DNA of 64,000 bases from Bradyrhizobium sp. Tv2a-2 (lineage in GTDB: Bacteria > Pseudomonadota > Alphaproteobacteria > Rhizobiales > Xanthobacteraceae). Below the pieces are notes generated by a model. The model did no database searches. It was not told the origin of the DNA and worked only from the letters and a program-made list of their open reading frames with translations. The stretch is taken from NCBI RefSeq assembly GCF_000472425.1, contig NZ_AXAI01000009.1:62182-126181 (forward strand). The letters are read 5' to 3'. Of this stretch, positions 1 to 9,555 are shown piece by piece. Numbering within the stretch: position 1 is the stretch's first letter; each line of letters opens with the position of its first letter. The position numbers were made by a program, and so were the translations under genes.

Positions 1-172
1 GCCGCCTTTAGTCGTTATTCATTTCTTTCCTGTTCCGTAGTCGTACGGACCGCCGTTTACCTAAATTGAGGGTGCGACGTGTTTGATGGCGGCAGGCATT
101 CGCCGGGTCTGTCGATTCACAGCATTCACGACGGCGCGCGATCTCTGCGCGCCCAGCCATAAGAGATTTATC

Positions 173-1864
173 ATGCTCGCCAAGTACTCGATCCGCGCGA
201 AGATCATCACGGTCGTCGCGTTCTTGCTCCTCGCGATGACCGGCATGGGTCTGCTTGCGGTCCAGAGCATGCATTCGATCAATGCCAGCACGGTCGACAT
301 CGCGACCAACTGGCTGCCGAGCGTCCGGGTGCTCGGTGAACTGCGCGCCGGCGTCATCACCTACCGCAACGTGATCCGCGAGCACATGCTGGGCGAGACG
401 GCCGAGGACAAGGCTGCGACCGAGAAGGTGCTGCAGAGCGTCGTCGAGGCGAATGGCAAGATCCGCCAGAGCTACGAGCCCATGGTCACCTCGCCGCCGG
501 AGCGGGCGCTGTACAACGACTGGGTCGCGAACTGGGAAAAGTACAAAAATGGTACCGAAGATGTCATGGCTCTGTCGCGCAAGAACCCGGGCCACTTCCC
601 GCATGAGGCTCACGACCTGAACACCAAGACCGTCAACAAGATGGGTCTGGATGCCGACGAAATCCTGAAGAAGGATATCGATCTCAACAACGCGGGCGCC
701 GACAAGGCGGCGGCCGACGCGGCAGCGAACTACAGCTCGGCGTTCTGGATGATGGCTACGATCCTCATCGCCGCCATCATTCTCGGCATCCTGGTCAGCG
801 TCTACCTGATCCGCGACGTCTCCAGCGGCATTTCCTCCATCGTCAAGCCGATGCAGGCGTTGGGCCAGGGTGACCTGTCGGTGGAAATCCCCCACCGCGG
901 CGAGAAGACCGAGATCGGCCTGATGGCGGATGCTCTGCAGGTGTTCAAGCAAGCCCTGATTGCCAAGAAGGCCGCCGACGAAGCCGCCGCGCGCGATGCG
1001 GAGGAGAAAATCGAGCGCGGCCGCCGCGTCGACGGCATCACCCGCGAATTCGAGGCAATGATCGGCGAGATCGTCAACACGGTGTCCTCGGCGTCCTCCC
1101 AGCTCGAATCCTCGGCCGGCACGCTGTCGACGACCGCGGAACGCTCGCAGAAGCTTGCGACCACGGTCGCCGCGGCGTCTGAAGAAGCCTCCACCAACGT
1201 GCAGTCGGTCGCTTCGGCCACCGAGGAGATGGCGTCCTCCGTTACCGAGATCAGCCGCCAGGTCCAGGAATCGGCGCGGATGGCGGGCGACGCCGTCGGC
1301 CAGGCCCGGGCCACGACCGATCGCGTCAGCGAGCTTTCCAAGGCCGCTACCCGCATCGGCGACGTCGTGGAACTCATCAACACCATTGCCGGCCAGACCA
1401 ACCTGCTCGCGCTCAACGCCACCATCGAGGCGGCGCGCGCTGGCGAGGCTGGCCGCGGCTTTGCGGTCGTCGCTTCGGAAGTGAAGGCGCTCGCCGAGCA
1501 GACCGCGAAGGCAACCGGCGAGATCGGCACCCAGATCTCGGGCATCCAGGCCGCCACCCAGGAATCGGTCAACGCCATCAAGGAAATCTCGGGCACGATC
1601 GAGAAGCTGTCGGAAATCTCCTCGACCATTGCGGCGGCGGTGGAAGAGCAGGGCGCCGCGACCCAGGAAATCGCTCGGAACGTGCAGCAGGCCGCCCAAG
1701 GCACCCAGCAGGTGTCCTCGAACATCACCGACGTGCAGCGCGGCGCTACCGAGACGGGCTCGGCCTCCTCGCAGGTGCTCTCGGCCGCCCAGATGCTCTC
1801 CGGCGACTCCGGCCGGCTCAAGAGCGAGGTCTCGAAGTTCCTGACCTCGGTGCGCGCCGCCTAA
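173..1864 (+). CDS. Methyl-accepting chemotaxis protein
   Basis: Transmembrane chemoreceptor that passes periplasmic ligand signals to the CheA/CheW array. The start at 173 (MLAKYSIRAK) puts a membrane segment at about residues 11-31; an in-frame start at 83 would place a basic non-membrane stretch before it. Then follow a mostly helical periplasmic domain (about 32-187, four-helix-bundle type), a second membrane segment (about 188-211), a HAMP linker (about 212-265) and a long coiled-coil signalling domain. The conserved hairpin tip is at about 398-443, with the core INTIAGQTNLLALNATIEA. The 563-residue length is normal. No CheB/CheR-binding pentapeptide is visible at the C-terminus (...LTSVRAA). 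No other chemotaxis gene is nearby, so it is an orphan receptor of unknown ligand. Confidence 0.95.
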   Translation: MLAKYSIRAKIITVVAFLLLAMTGMGLLAVQSMHSINASTVDIATNWLPSVRVLGELRAGVITYRNVIREHMLGETAEDKAATEKVLQSVVEANGKIRQSYEPMVTSPPERALYNDWVANWEKYKNGTEDVMALSRKNPGHFPHEAHDLNTKTVNKMGLDADEILKKDIDLNNAGADKAAADAAANYSSAFWMMATILIAAIILGILVSVYLIRDVSSGISSIVKPMQALGQGDLSVEIPHRGEKTEIGLMADALQVFKQALIAKKAADEAAARDAEEKIERGRRVDGITREFEAMIGEIVNTVSSASSQLESSAGTLSTTAERSQKLATTVAAASEEASTNVQSVASATEEMASSVTEISRQVQESARMAGDAVGQARATTDRVSELSKAATRIGDVVELINTIAGQTNLLALNATIEAARAGEAGRGFAVVASEVKALAEQTAKATGEIGTQISGIQAATQESVNAIKEISGTIEKLSEISSTIAAAVEEQGAATQEIARNVQQAAQGTQQVSSNITDVQRGATETGSASSQVLSAAQMLSGDSGRLKSEVSKFLTSVRAA

Positions 1865-1906
1865 GCGACGCGCGGCTGGCAATCAGTCCGACACGAATAC
1901 GCCAAG

Positions 1907-1948
1907 AGTCCCGGCGCGCTATCCATGATCGCATCGAGCGCCGGGACT
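1907..1948 (+). terminator. Inverted repeat after the chemoreceptor gene, probable terminator
   Basis: Perfect 11-bp arms (AGTCCCGGCGC and its complement) at 1907-1917 and 1938-1948 flank a 20-nt loop 43 bp after the chemoreceptor stop. The following bases are only moderately T-rich, so Rho-independent termination is likely but not certain. Confidence 0.5.
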
Positions 1949-2247
1949 TGAATTTCTCAAGCGGGCCGTGGTTTTACGGCGCGTTTGTTTCATACCGGAT
2001 TAATTGCCGCGCGGCAGCCGGCGACCGACACCTCCGGACGACGCCTAATGTGCCCAGCCGATGAGGCTGGGGTCGAAGACGAGCGGCCAGATCACGGTGT
2101 CGGGAGCAGATATCGCGGAAGTGAATACGCCCCATTACGCCCGCGCGTTAGCTAACCGGCTCAGATTCAGGTAAGGCGATACAACGCGCTTCGGGGAAGG
2201 CGGGTTCCGCGTTCTCCCCCTTTTGGTCCCTGGGAAACGCTTTACCA
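1949..2247. other. Intergenic region before the RND operon
   Basis: About 300 bp without a supported gene. It holds a small hairpin (CCCAGCC at 2053-2059 with GGCTGGG at 2065-2071) and presumably the promoter and leader of the RND efflux operon. I see no convincing -35/-10 pair or repressor operator. Confidence 0.4.
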
Positions 2248-5200
2248 ATGATCGCACTGGTCCGTATCGCCCTGAGCCGGCCATATACTTTCGTCGTGCT
2301 CGCGCTGCTGCTGCTGATCATTGGACCGCTGGCAGCGCTGCGTACCCCGACGGACATCTTTCCGGACATCCGCATTCCCGTGATCGGGGTAGTCTGGCAG
2401 TACACCGGACTGCCGCCGGACCAAATGGCTGGGCGCATCACGACGCCGTTCCAGCGCGCGCTGACCACCACCGTCAACGACATCGAGCATATCGTCGCCA
2501 ATTCCTATAACGGCTTCGGCATCGTCAAGATCTTCTTCCAGCCGAATGTCGATATCCGTACCGCGAACGCGCAGGTCACGGCGATCTCGCAGACGCTTCT
2601 CAAGCAAATGCCGCCCGGCGCGACGCCGCCGCTAATCCTCAATTACAGCGCCTCCACGGTGCCGATCATCCAGGTCGCGCTGTCGGGCGAGGGGCTAACC
2701 GAGCAGAACCTCGCCGACATCGGCATCAATCAGTTGCGCACGCCGCTGGTCACCGTGCCCGGCGCTGCCATTCCTTATCCGTTCGGCGGCAAGCAGCGCC
2801 AGGTGCAGATCGACCTCGATCCTCAGGCGCTGCAGGCCCGCGGCCTGTCCGGCCAGGATATCGCCAACGCGCTGGCCGCCCAAAACCTGATCACGCCGGT
2901 TGGCACCCAGAAGATCGGCGAGTTCGAATACAACATCCAGCTCAACAACTCGCCGTTGAAGATGGAGGATCTCGGCAATCTCCCGGTCAAGACGGTCAAC
3001 GGCGCCATGGTCTATATGCGCGACGTCGCCAGCGTCCGCGACGGCAATCCGCCCCAGACCAACATTGTTCACGTCAACGGCAACCGCTCGGTGCTGATGA
3101 TGGTGCTGAAGGCGGGCTATACCTCGACGCTCGATATCATCGCCGGCATCAAGCAGAAGGTGATCGACGTCCGCGACCAGCTACCGGAAGCGCTCAAGAT
3201 TGGTTTTATCGGCGACCAGTCGGTGTTCGTGCGCAGCGCCGTGACCGGCGTTGCCTTCGAAGGCGTGATCGCGGCGCTGCTGACCAGCGTGATGATCCTT
3301 CTCTTCCTCGGCAGCTGGCGCTCCACCATCATCATCGCGGTATCGATCCCGCTGTCGGTCCTGGGCGCGATGGTGATGCTTTCGGCGATCGGCGAGACGC
3401 TTAACATCATGACGCTGGGCGGACTCGCGCTCGCCGTCGGCATTCTGGTCGACGACGCCACCGTCACCATCGAGAACATCAACTGGCACTTGGAGCAGGG
3501 CAAGGACGTCGAGCCCGCGATCATGGACGGCGCTCGCCAGATCGTGACGCCGGCCTTCGTCTCGCTGCTCTGCATCTGCATCGTATTCGTGCCGATGTTC
3601 TTCCTGACCGGGGTCGCGCGCTTCCTGTTCGTGCCGATGGCGGAAGCGGTGATGTTTGCCATGATGTGGTCGTTCATCCTGTCGCGCACGCTGGTGCCGA
3701 CCATGGCGAAATATCTCCTGCACAAGCACGAGCATCACGACGGTCCGCCGCCGCCGTCGCGCAATCCGCTGGTGTGGTTCCAGCGTGGTTTTGAGGCGCG
3801 GTTCGAGCGCATTCGCACCGGCTATCGCGACCTGCTGACGCTCGCCATGCACCACCGGGCGATCTTCCTGATCGGATTCCTCGGCTTTGTCGGATTGTCG
3901 TTCCTGCTTACGCCCTATCTCGGCCGCAACTTTTTTCCGGCGGTGGATTCCGGCTCGATCCTGATGCATGCCCGCACGCAGATCGGCACCCGCATCGAGG
4001 AAACCGCCAATCAGTTCGCCGATGTGCAGAAGGCGATCCGCAGGATCGTTCCGCCGAACGAGATCGAGACCTTGGCCGACAATATCGGCATGCCGATCTC
4101 CGGCATCAACATGACCTATAACAACACCGGCGTGATCGGCCCGCAGGATGGCGACATCCAGATCAAGCTGAAGGAGGGCCACCGGCCGACCGAGGACTAT
4201 GTCCAGGCCATGCGCGAACAGTTGCCGCGACAGTTTCCGGGCATGACATTTGCGTTCCTGCCTGCCGACATCGTCAGCCAGATCCTCAATTTCGGCGCGC
4301 CGGCACCGATCGACCTGCAGATACGCGGCGCCAATCTCGACGCCAATTTTGCCTATGCTAACAATCTGCTCAGCCGTATCAGGAAGATTCCCGGCATTGC
4401 CGATGCGCGGATCCAGCAGTCACCCAGCAACCCGACCTTCAACATCGATGTCGATCGTACCCGCGCGCAATATGTCGGTCTGACCGAGCGCGACGTGACC
4501 AATTCTCTCGTCGTCAATCTCGCCGGCTCCTCGCAGGTCGCGCCGACCTATTATCTCAATCCGGACAACGGCGTGTCCTATTCGATCGTGATGCAGACGC
4601 CGCAGTTCCAGATCGACTCCTTGAGCGCGCTGCAGACGCTGCCGATCACCGCGGCCTCGACATCGAGCTCGCCGATACTGGGCGGCATCGCCAACATCAC
4701 CCGGTCGATCTCCAGCGCCGTGGTCTCGCAATACGACATCCAGTCCATGGTGCAGATCTTCGCGACATCGCAGGGCCGCGACCTCGGCTCGATTGCAGCC
4801 GATGTGAAGGCCGCGATCGCGGATACCGCCAGGGAGGTGCCGAAGGGCTCATCGGTGGTGCTGCTGGGCCAGGTGCAGACCATGAACAGTGCCTTTGCCG
4901 GCCTGCTGTTCGGCCTGCTCGCCGCGGTCGTGCTGATCTATCTCCTGATCGTCGTGAACTTCCAGTCCTGGTCCGATCCGTTCGTGATCATCACGGCGCT
5001 GCCGTCCGCCCTTGCCGGCATCATCTGGATGCTGTTCACGTCGCACACCACGCTGTCCGTTCCGGCGCTGACCGGCGCCATCATGTGCATGGGTGTTGCG
5101 ACCGCCAACAGCGTGCTGGTCATCAGCTTTGCCCGCGAGCGTTATGAGGCGCTCGGCGATCCCGTAGCCGCCGCGATCGAGGCAGGGTTTGTCCGCTTCC

Positions 5201-5427
5201 GTCCGGTGCTGATGACGGCGCTCGCCATGATCATCGGCATGACGCCCATGGCGTTGAGCCTGGGCGAGGGCGGTGAGCAGAACGCGCCACTGGGCCGTGC
5301 CGTGATCGGGGGCCTGATCTTCGCCACCGTGGCAACCCTGATGTTTGTGCCGGTGGTATTCAGTATGGTACACAAGAAGCAGGGCGCCAACGATGGCGCC
5401 GCATTGGAGACACCGCATGCCCACTGA
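2248..5427 (+). CDS. RND efflux transporter permease (AcrB/HAE1-like)
   Basis: Inner-membrane proton-driven pump subunit of a tripartite efflux system, 1059 residues as usual for AcrB-type RND proteins. The N-terminal membrane helix is at about residues 12-30, followed by a large periplasmic porter domain and a helix bundle. In the fourth-helix region VGILVDDATVTIEN, Asp402-Asp403 match the proton-relay aspartate pair of AcrB. A second periplasmic domain and the C-terminal helix bundle (about 870-1045) complete the duplicated fold. The adaptor gene follows with an 11-bp overlap, so the order is permease then adaptor. No outer-membrane factor or local regulator gene is present, so a TolC-like partner would have to come from elsewhere. 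Substrate cannot be inferred. Confidence 0.93.
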   Translation: MIALVRIALSRPYTFVVLALLLLIIGPLAALRTPTDIFPDIRIPVIGVVWQYTGLPPDQMAGRITTPFQRALTTTVNDIEHIVANSYNGFGIVKIFFQPNVDIRTANAQVTAISQTLLKQMPPGATPPLILNYSASTVPIIQVALSGEGLTEQNLADIGINQLRTPLVTVPGAAIPYPFGGKQRQVQIDLDPQALQARGLSGQDIANALAAQNLITPVGTQKIGEFEYNIQLNNSPLKMEDLGNLPVKTVNGAMVYMRDVASVRDGNPPQTNIVHVNGNRSVLMMVLKAGYTSTLDIIAGIKQKVIDVRDQLPEALKIGFIGDQSVFVRSAVTGVAFEGVIAALLTSVMILLFLGSWRSTIIIAVSIPLSVLGAMVMLSAIGETLNIMTLGGLALAVGILVDDATVTIENINWHLEQGKDVEPAIMDGARQIVTPAFVSLLCICIVFVPMFFLTGVARFLFVPMAEAVMFAMMWSFILSRTLVPTMAKYLLHKHEHHDGPPPPSRNPLVWFQRGFEARFERIRTGYRDLLTLAMHHRAIFLIGFLGFVGLSFLLTPYLGRNFFPAVDSGSILMHARTQIGTRIEETANQFADVQKAIRRIVPPNEIETLADNIGMPISGINMTYNNTGVIGPQDGDIQIKLKEGHRPTEDYVQAMREQLPRQFPGMTFAFLPADIVSQILNFGAPAPIDLQIRGANLDANFAYANNLLSRIRKIPGIADARIQQSPSNPTFNIDVDRTRAQYVGLTERDVTNSLVVNLAGSSQVAPTYYLNPDNGVSYSIVMQTPQFQIDSLSALQTLPITAASTSSSPILGGIANITRSISSAVVSQYDIQSMVQIFATSQGRDLGSIAADVKAAIADTAREVPKGSSVVLLGQVQTMNSAFAGLLFGLLAAVVLIYLLIVVNFQSWSDPFVIITALPSALAGIIWMLFTSHTTLSVPALTGAIMCMGVATANSVLVISFARERYEALGDPVAAAIEAGFVRFRPVLMTALAMIIGMTPMALSLGEGGEQNAPLGRAVIGGLIFATVATLMFVPVVFSMVHKKQGANDGAALETPHAH

Positions 5428-6610
5428 ACAGACGCCACCGGTTTCTCGCCGGAAGTTGGGCATTTTCGGTGTCGTAGCGATTACCGCCGCCGTCCTGATC
5501 GTGGTCACCGGCATCCGCGCGCGTGAGCAGGCGAGTGCCGAGCTCAGGCAATGGACCGACGACCAGGCGATCCCGACGGTGGCCGTGGCGCAGCCCGACG
5601 CCAAGGCGCTGAGCGCCACCATCGATCTGCCGGGCCGGCTTGAAGCCTATTACCGCGCGCCGATCTTCGCCCGCGTCAGCGGCTACCTGAAGAGCTGGAC
5701 CGCCGATATGGGCGCCAGAGTGAAAACAGGCGACGTGATTGCCGAGATCGAGGCGCCGGACCTCGATCAGCAGCTCTTGCAGGCGCGCGCCGATCTGACC
5801 AGCCAGGAGGCGAGTGCCAAGCTGTCGGAAGCGACGTTGAATCGCCGCAAGACGCTGATCCCGTCCAACTTCGTTTCCATGCAGGAAATCGACGAACGCA
5901 CCGCGGACCTGTCCAACAAGAAGGCTGCGGTGAAGGCCGCCGAGGCCAACGTCGAGCGGCTGGAGGCGCTCGCCGGCTACAAGAAGATCACCGTGCCGTT
6001 CGACGGTATCGTCACGGCGCGCGACACCGACGTCGGTGCGCTAATCAATGCCGGCGGCGGCGGCACGCCGATGTTCGTGATCTCCGATACCTCCAAGCTC
6101 CGCCTCTATGTCAACGTGCCGCAGAACTACGTCCCGGAGATCAAGATCGGCGCGAAGGCCGTGATCACCGTGCCCGAATATCCAAACCGCGCCTTCCCGG
6201 CGACAGTCGAATCCTCCTCGCGGGCTGTCGACGTCAACTCCGGCACGACGCGCATGCAGCTCGGGATCGACAATGCCAAGGGCGAATTGATGCCGGGCGG
6301 CTATGCCAGCGTGAAGCTCAGCCTGGAGCGCGGCAGCGTGCCGCTGCACATCCCTGCAAGCGCCCTGATCTTCAACCAGAACGGCCTGCGCGTGGCGACT
6401 GTGGGAGCCGGCGACAAAGTCCGCTTCAAGACGGTGACCATCGCGCGTGACCTCGGCCGCGAAATCGAGATCGGCTCCGGCCTGTCAGCGGATGACCGCG
6501 TCATCGTCGCCCCACCCGACGGCATCGCCGACGGCGACCAGGTCCACATCGCCGGCAGCGCCCCCAAGCCGGCGCCGAAGGTTTCCGAGCGGCAGGATGT
6601 GAAGGGGTAG
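5417..6610 (+). CDS. RND efflux periplasmic adaptor (membrane fusion protein)
   Basis: Adaptor linking the RND pump to an outer-membrane channel, 397 residues. The ATG at 5417 lies inside the end of the permease gene (overlap 5417-5427), implying translational coupling. There is a basic N-terminus and a single membrane anchor or uncleaved signal at about residues 14-32. A lipoyl/barrel-sandwich half motif (APIFARVSGYLKSW) follows, then a coiled-coil hairpin at about 115-185, the second lipoyl half (ITVPFDGIVTARDTDVGAL) and beta-barrel and membrane-proximal domains. It has no lipobox cysteine, unlike AcrA/MexA lipoproteins. It belongs to the same operon as the permease. Confidence 0.92.
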   Translation: MPTEQTPPVSRRKLGIFGVVAITAAVLIVVTGIRAREQASAELRQWTDDQAIPTVAVAQPDAKALSATIDLPGRLEAYYRAPIFARVSGYLKSWTADMGARVKTGDVIAEIEAPDLDQQLLQARADLTSQEASAKLSEATLNRRKTLIPSNFVSMQEIDERTADLSNKKAAVKAAEANVERLEALAGYKKITVPFDGIVTARDTDVGALINAGGGGTPMFVISDTSKLRLYVNVPQNYVPEIKIGAKAVITVPEYPNRAFPATVESSSRAVDVNSGTTRMQLGIDNAKGELMPGGYASVKLSLERGSVPLHIPASALIFNQNGLRVATVGAGDKVRFKTVTIARDLGREIEIGSGLSADDRVIVAPPDGIADGDQVHIAGSAPKPAPKVSERQDVKG

Positions 6611-6636
6611 GGCGGGCTCTTTCCTTCTTGCCTGAT

Positions 6637-6749
6637 CCCGCTTGCGGGGAGAGATCGCATCGCATCGTCGGACGCGATGTCGATGAGTGGACTCTCCGCG
6701 CACTCCTTTCCGAGCATGCGGATGCGGCCCCTCTCCCCGCGCGAGCGGG
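6637..6749. repeat. Imperfect inverted repeat, intergenic repeat remnant or bidirectional terminator
   Basis: Arms at 6637-6653 (CCCGCTTGCGGGGAGAG) and 6731-6749 (CTCTCCCCGCGCGAGCGGG) pair with a 2-base insertion. The element sits between the convergent adaptor gene and the thiolase-like gene and could terminate both. It resembles the cccgc-gggga palindromic repeats I recognise from Bradyrhizobium intergenic DNA. Confidence 0.5.
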
Positions 6750-6769
6750 GCGAGGGAGATGCGAGGGAA

Positions 6770-8284
6770 TCACGCCACCTTCCACTCCGGCACGCCGTCG
6801 GCCGCCATCGTGATCTGGCCCACCGAACCAACCGGCGTGCGGTCCATGTTCGTCAGATGGGTCAACGTTGCCGTATCCTGCGTCTGAATGCGCCCCAATG
6901 TGCGGGTGCCTGTCGCCGTCCGCAGCATCACCACGCCGTGTTCGATGTCGCCATTGCGACCGTAGAGCAGCGTAAAGCTCTCCACCTTCCCCGTGCCTGA
7001 GGGCTCGTCGACGAAGTCAGGAACGGCGCCCTTGCTGCGGTCGGCGACGGCCTGAACGCTCGTCTCCTGTGATAGCTGCTCCCGCGGCGCCTGCCGTGAC
7101 AGCACCAGCGCGTGATGTTTGGTCACGAAGCCGCCCTGGCCATAGAGCAGGCCGAGCTTGGCCCCCTCGCGCATCTTCCGCACCATGGCGCAGGCGGCAT
7201 GGGTCATATAGGTGTTGAGCGGTGCGCCAAAGAAGGTGAGGCCGCCAGTGACAGTGGGCTTGACGTCGGGCCCGATCTTGAGCGTGCGGCGGGCCATCTT
7301 GGGCACGCAGGGGAAGCAGCTATAGAGTTCGATCGCATCGAATGCGCGGCCATCGCCCCCGACCATCCCCATGACAGCATTGAGCACCGCGTTCTGCGGA
7401 TGGCTTTCGCTGAACTGGTCGCGGATCAAATAGTCGCGCGGTTCTTCGGCAGAGGCGCCGCCGAGCGGATAGATCAGGCGCTCCTCGGCAATGCCCGCCG
7501 CGCGCGCCCTTGCGAGACTGGTCAGTAGCACCGCGCCGCCCATGTTCACGGTCGGATTGGCGACCATCAGCTTGGTGTAGGGCCAGGCGATCGGGCGGTT
7601 GTCGGGCGTGGGCGTCGTGATCTCCTCCGGCGTAAAATGCCGCTTCAGCCAGGCATTGGGATTGTGCGCGGCGGCGTCCGAATAGCGCGACCACAACTGG
7701 CCGGATTCCGCGAGCGCCTCGCGCGGGGTCTGGCCCCAATGCGCGGAGCTTGCTACCTCGTAGAAGGGATAGACGCTTACGGGACGGAACACGCCGAGCT
7801 TCACGGCGAGCGGTTTCTGGAATGCCGCACCGCGCTTCGGCTCTGGCACATCATGGGCGAATGGTGTCCAGGGAAGGCTTACGCCGGCGCGCTCGGCCTT
7901 GGTTGCGGTCGACTGCGCTTCGGCGCCGCAGATCGCGGCGACGCTGCATTCGCCGCGCGCGATACGCTGCGCCGCCTCGTGGATGTAGCGGATCGGGCTC
8001 TCGCCGCCGACCGGGCCGTAATAGCAATGGGCCGGCGTCACGCCGATGCGTTCGGCCAGGAGCTTTTCAGGATCGCGATAGCGCCAGCTCAGGAAGTTCA
8101 CCACATCGAGCGAGCCAAGCTCGTGCAGCAGCTTCGCACCGGCGTCCTGCTCGGCGCGCTTGAGCGCCTGCTCGAGCAGCGTCAGCGGTTCGAGGCCGTC
8201 TTCAATATGCTTGGGCCGGTCGACGATCTCGCCGATGCCGACGATGACGGGAATGCGGTCTGGGGAGAGGGATTGGACTGTCAT
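6770..8284 (-). CDS. Thiolase-fold protein with C-terminal OB-like domain, probably not a classical thiolase
   Basis: Homologue of the acetyl-CoA acetyltransferase / SCP-x thiolase superfamily, 504 residues from the ATG at 8284 (a GTG at 8299 would add five residues). The usual nucleophile stretch before the AxxxIxxG helix reads GPVGGESPIRY and has no cysteine. The GHP histidine motif is replaced by TGGLTFFGAPLNTY, and the C-terminal CxG cysteine by YGQGGF. Residues from about 425 form an extra beta-rich domain (FTLLYGRNGDIEHGVV...) resembling the OB-fold extension seen in this subfamily. It may act on CoA esters without Claisen thiolysis. The next gene on the same strand (nitronate-monooxygenase-like) lies upstream across a repeat element. 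Automated annotation as acetyl-CoA acetyltransferase should be treated with caution. Confidence 0.75.
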   Translation of the reverse strand: MTVQSLSPDRIPVIVGIGEIVDRPKHIEDGLEPLTLLEQALKRAEQDAGAKLLHELGSLDVVNFLSWRYRDPEKLLAERIGVTPAHCYYGPVGGESPIRYIHEAAQRIARGECSVAAICGAEAQSTATKAERAGVSLPWTPFAHDVPEPKRGAAFQKPLAVKLGVFRPVSVYPFYEVASSAHWGQTPREALAESGQLWSRYSDAAAHNPNAWLKRHFTPEEITTPTPDNRPIAWPYTKLMVANPTVNMGGAVLLTSLARARAAGIAEERLIYPLGGASAEEPRDYLIRDQFSESHPQNAVLNAVMGMVGGDGRAFDAIELYSCFPCVPKMARRTLKIGPDVKPTVTGGLTFFGAPLNTYMTHAACAMVRKMREGAKLGLLYGQGGFVTKHHALVLSRQAPREQLSQETSVQAVADRSKGAVPDFVDEPSGTGKVESFTLLYGRNGDIEHGVVMLRTATGTRTLGRIQTQDTATLTHLTNMDRTPVGSVGQITMAADGVPEWKVA

Positions 8285-8312
8285 TGTTTTTGTCGTCACC
8301 TTGTTGAATGCC

Positions 8313-8417
8313 GCTCCTCATCCTGAGGAACCGCGCCGAGCGCGGCGTCTCGAAGGACGGGGCCCGATTGGGACCTTCATGATTCGAGACGCGCTCCGCG
8401 CTCCTCACCGTGAGGAT
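8313..8417. repeat. Palindromic intergenic repeat, family B copy 1
   Basis: Starts with GCTCCTCATCCTGAGG and ends with CTCCTCACCGTGAGGAT. The two halves are inverted (TCTCGAAGGAC... and ...ATTCGAGACGCGC). The second copy is at 56040-56143, and a short fragment (CCTCAGGGTGAGGAT) is at about 9721-9735. Bradyrhizobium-type repeat, noncoding. Confidence 0.75.
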
Positions 8418-8421
8418 CTTG

Positions 8422-9555
8422 CTACTCCGCGACCAGCGCATTCATGTGCTCGATCGCTTCCACAAAATCTTCCTTGAACTCCTGCACCACGGCGCCGGCG
8501 GATTTCACGCTGTCGATTAGCCCGACACCCTGGCCGACGAAATAGCTGACGAGATCGCGCGCGCGGGCGTTGCCGCTCGCAGCCGCCCGGTCGATGGAAT
8601 GAAAGGCGTCGCGGCTGATGATGCTCTGCAACGGCATCGGCAGCGCGCCGGGGCTGTTCTCGCCGCGATCCCAGGCATCGGTCCACACCGAGCGCAATTG
8701 CCGCGCCGGCTTTCCGGTGCGTCCTTTCGAACGTACCGCGTCGCGCGAGGATGCCGCGATCATCTTCTCGCGAAAAATCTCCGTCGTCTCGGATTCCACC
8801 GTCGATAGCCACACCGAGCCGGTCCAGGCGCCCGCCGCGCCCATGGCCATGCAAGCCGCCATCTGGCGGCCGGTCATGATGCCGCCGGCCGCAAGCACCG
8901 GCACGTCGCGGATCGGCTTGATCGCCTTGATCACCTCCGGCACCAGCACCATGGTCGACACCTCGCCGCAATGACCGCCGGCCTCCGTGCCCTGCACCAC
9001 GAGGATGTCGACGCCGGCTGCGACCTGGCGCAGCGCGTGCTCCTTGGCGCCGACCAGCGCCGCAACCGGCACGCCGTGCTTCTTGCCCATCTCGATCATT
9101 TCCCTGGGCGGCACGCCGAGCGCATTCGCGATCAGCCGGATCGGATGGCGGAAGGAAACCTCGAGCAGCTGAAGCGCAGTTTCCCGATCGAACGGTTGCG
9201 GCTGGTTGTCGGCGACACTCGTAGTCGCAAGCTCGACATCGTATTTCTTCAGGAGATCGCGGGTGAAGTCGCGATGCTGCGGCGGGATGCGCGCTTCCAG
9301 GCTCTTCCAGGTGACGTGCTTCTCGCCGGCGGTGGAGATATTTTCCGGGATCAGCACGTCGACCCCATAGGGCCTGCCGTCGACATGATCGTCGATCCAC
9401 TTCAACTCCTGCTCGATCGTGTCGGGCGAATGAACGGTCGCGCCCAACACGCCGAAGCCGCCGGCGCGGCTCACCGCGGCGACCACGTCGCGGCAATGGC
9501 TGAAGGCCAGCAGCGGAAACTCGATGCCCAGCATCTCGCAGATCGGCGATTTCAT
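8422..9555 (-). CDS. NAD(P)H-dependent flavin oxidoreductase / nitronate monooxygenase family
   Basis: FMN-binding TIM-barrel enzyme of the 2-nitropropane dioxygenase (nitronate monooxygenase) family, 377 residues. The N-terminus MKSPICEMLGIEFPLLAFSH is typical, and GGFGVLGA marks the first phosphate-binding loop. The centre carries VVQGTEAGGHCGE, in which the His is the usual catalytic-base position, and VLAAGGIMTGRQMA is the FMN phosphate-binding segment. The RBS GAGGGAG stands upstream of the ATG. Members oxidise alkyl nitronates, but many relatives act as enoyl reductases or quinone reductases, so the physiological role here is open. It lies between a thiolase-fold gene and a divergent Baeyer-Villiger-type monooxygenase, suggesting a role in acyl or ketone catabolism. 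Confidence 0.85.
   Translation of the reverse strand: MKSPICEMLGIEFPLLAFSHCRDVVAAVSRAGGFGVLGATVHSPDTIEQELKWIDDHVDGRPYGVDVLIPENISTAGEKHVTWKSLEARIPPQHRDFTRDLLKKYDVELATTSVADNQPQPFDRETALQLLEVSFRHPIRLIANALGVPPREMIEMGKKHGVPVAALVGAKEHALRQVAAGVDILVVQGTEAGGHCGEVSTMVLVPEVIKAIKPIRDVPVLAAGGIMTGRQMAACMAMGAAGAWTGSVWLSTVESETTEIFREKMIAASSRDAVRSKGRTGKPARQLRSVWTDAWDRGENSPGALPMPLQSIISRDAFHSIDRAAASGNARARDLVSYFVGQGVGLIDSVKSAGAVVQEFKEDFVEAIEHMNALVAE

Noticed and set aside
1..172. Candidate promoter elements before the chemoreceptor
   Set aside because: Stretches such as CCGTTTACC were considered as regulator sites but no convincing consensus could be supported by eye.
8..1882. 624-codon ORF antisense to the chemoreceptor gene
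   Set aside because: Mirror of the high-GC third-position bias of the real gene; composition (Arg/Gly/Asp/His-rich) is typical of antisense frames and no domain is visible.
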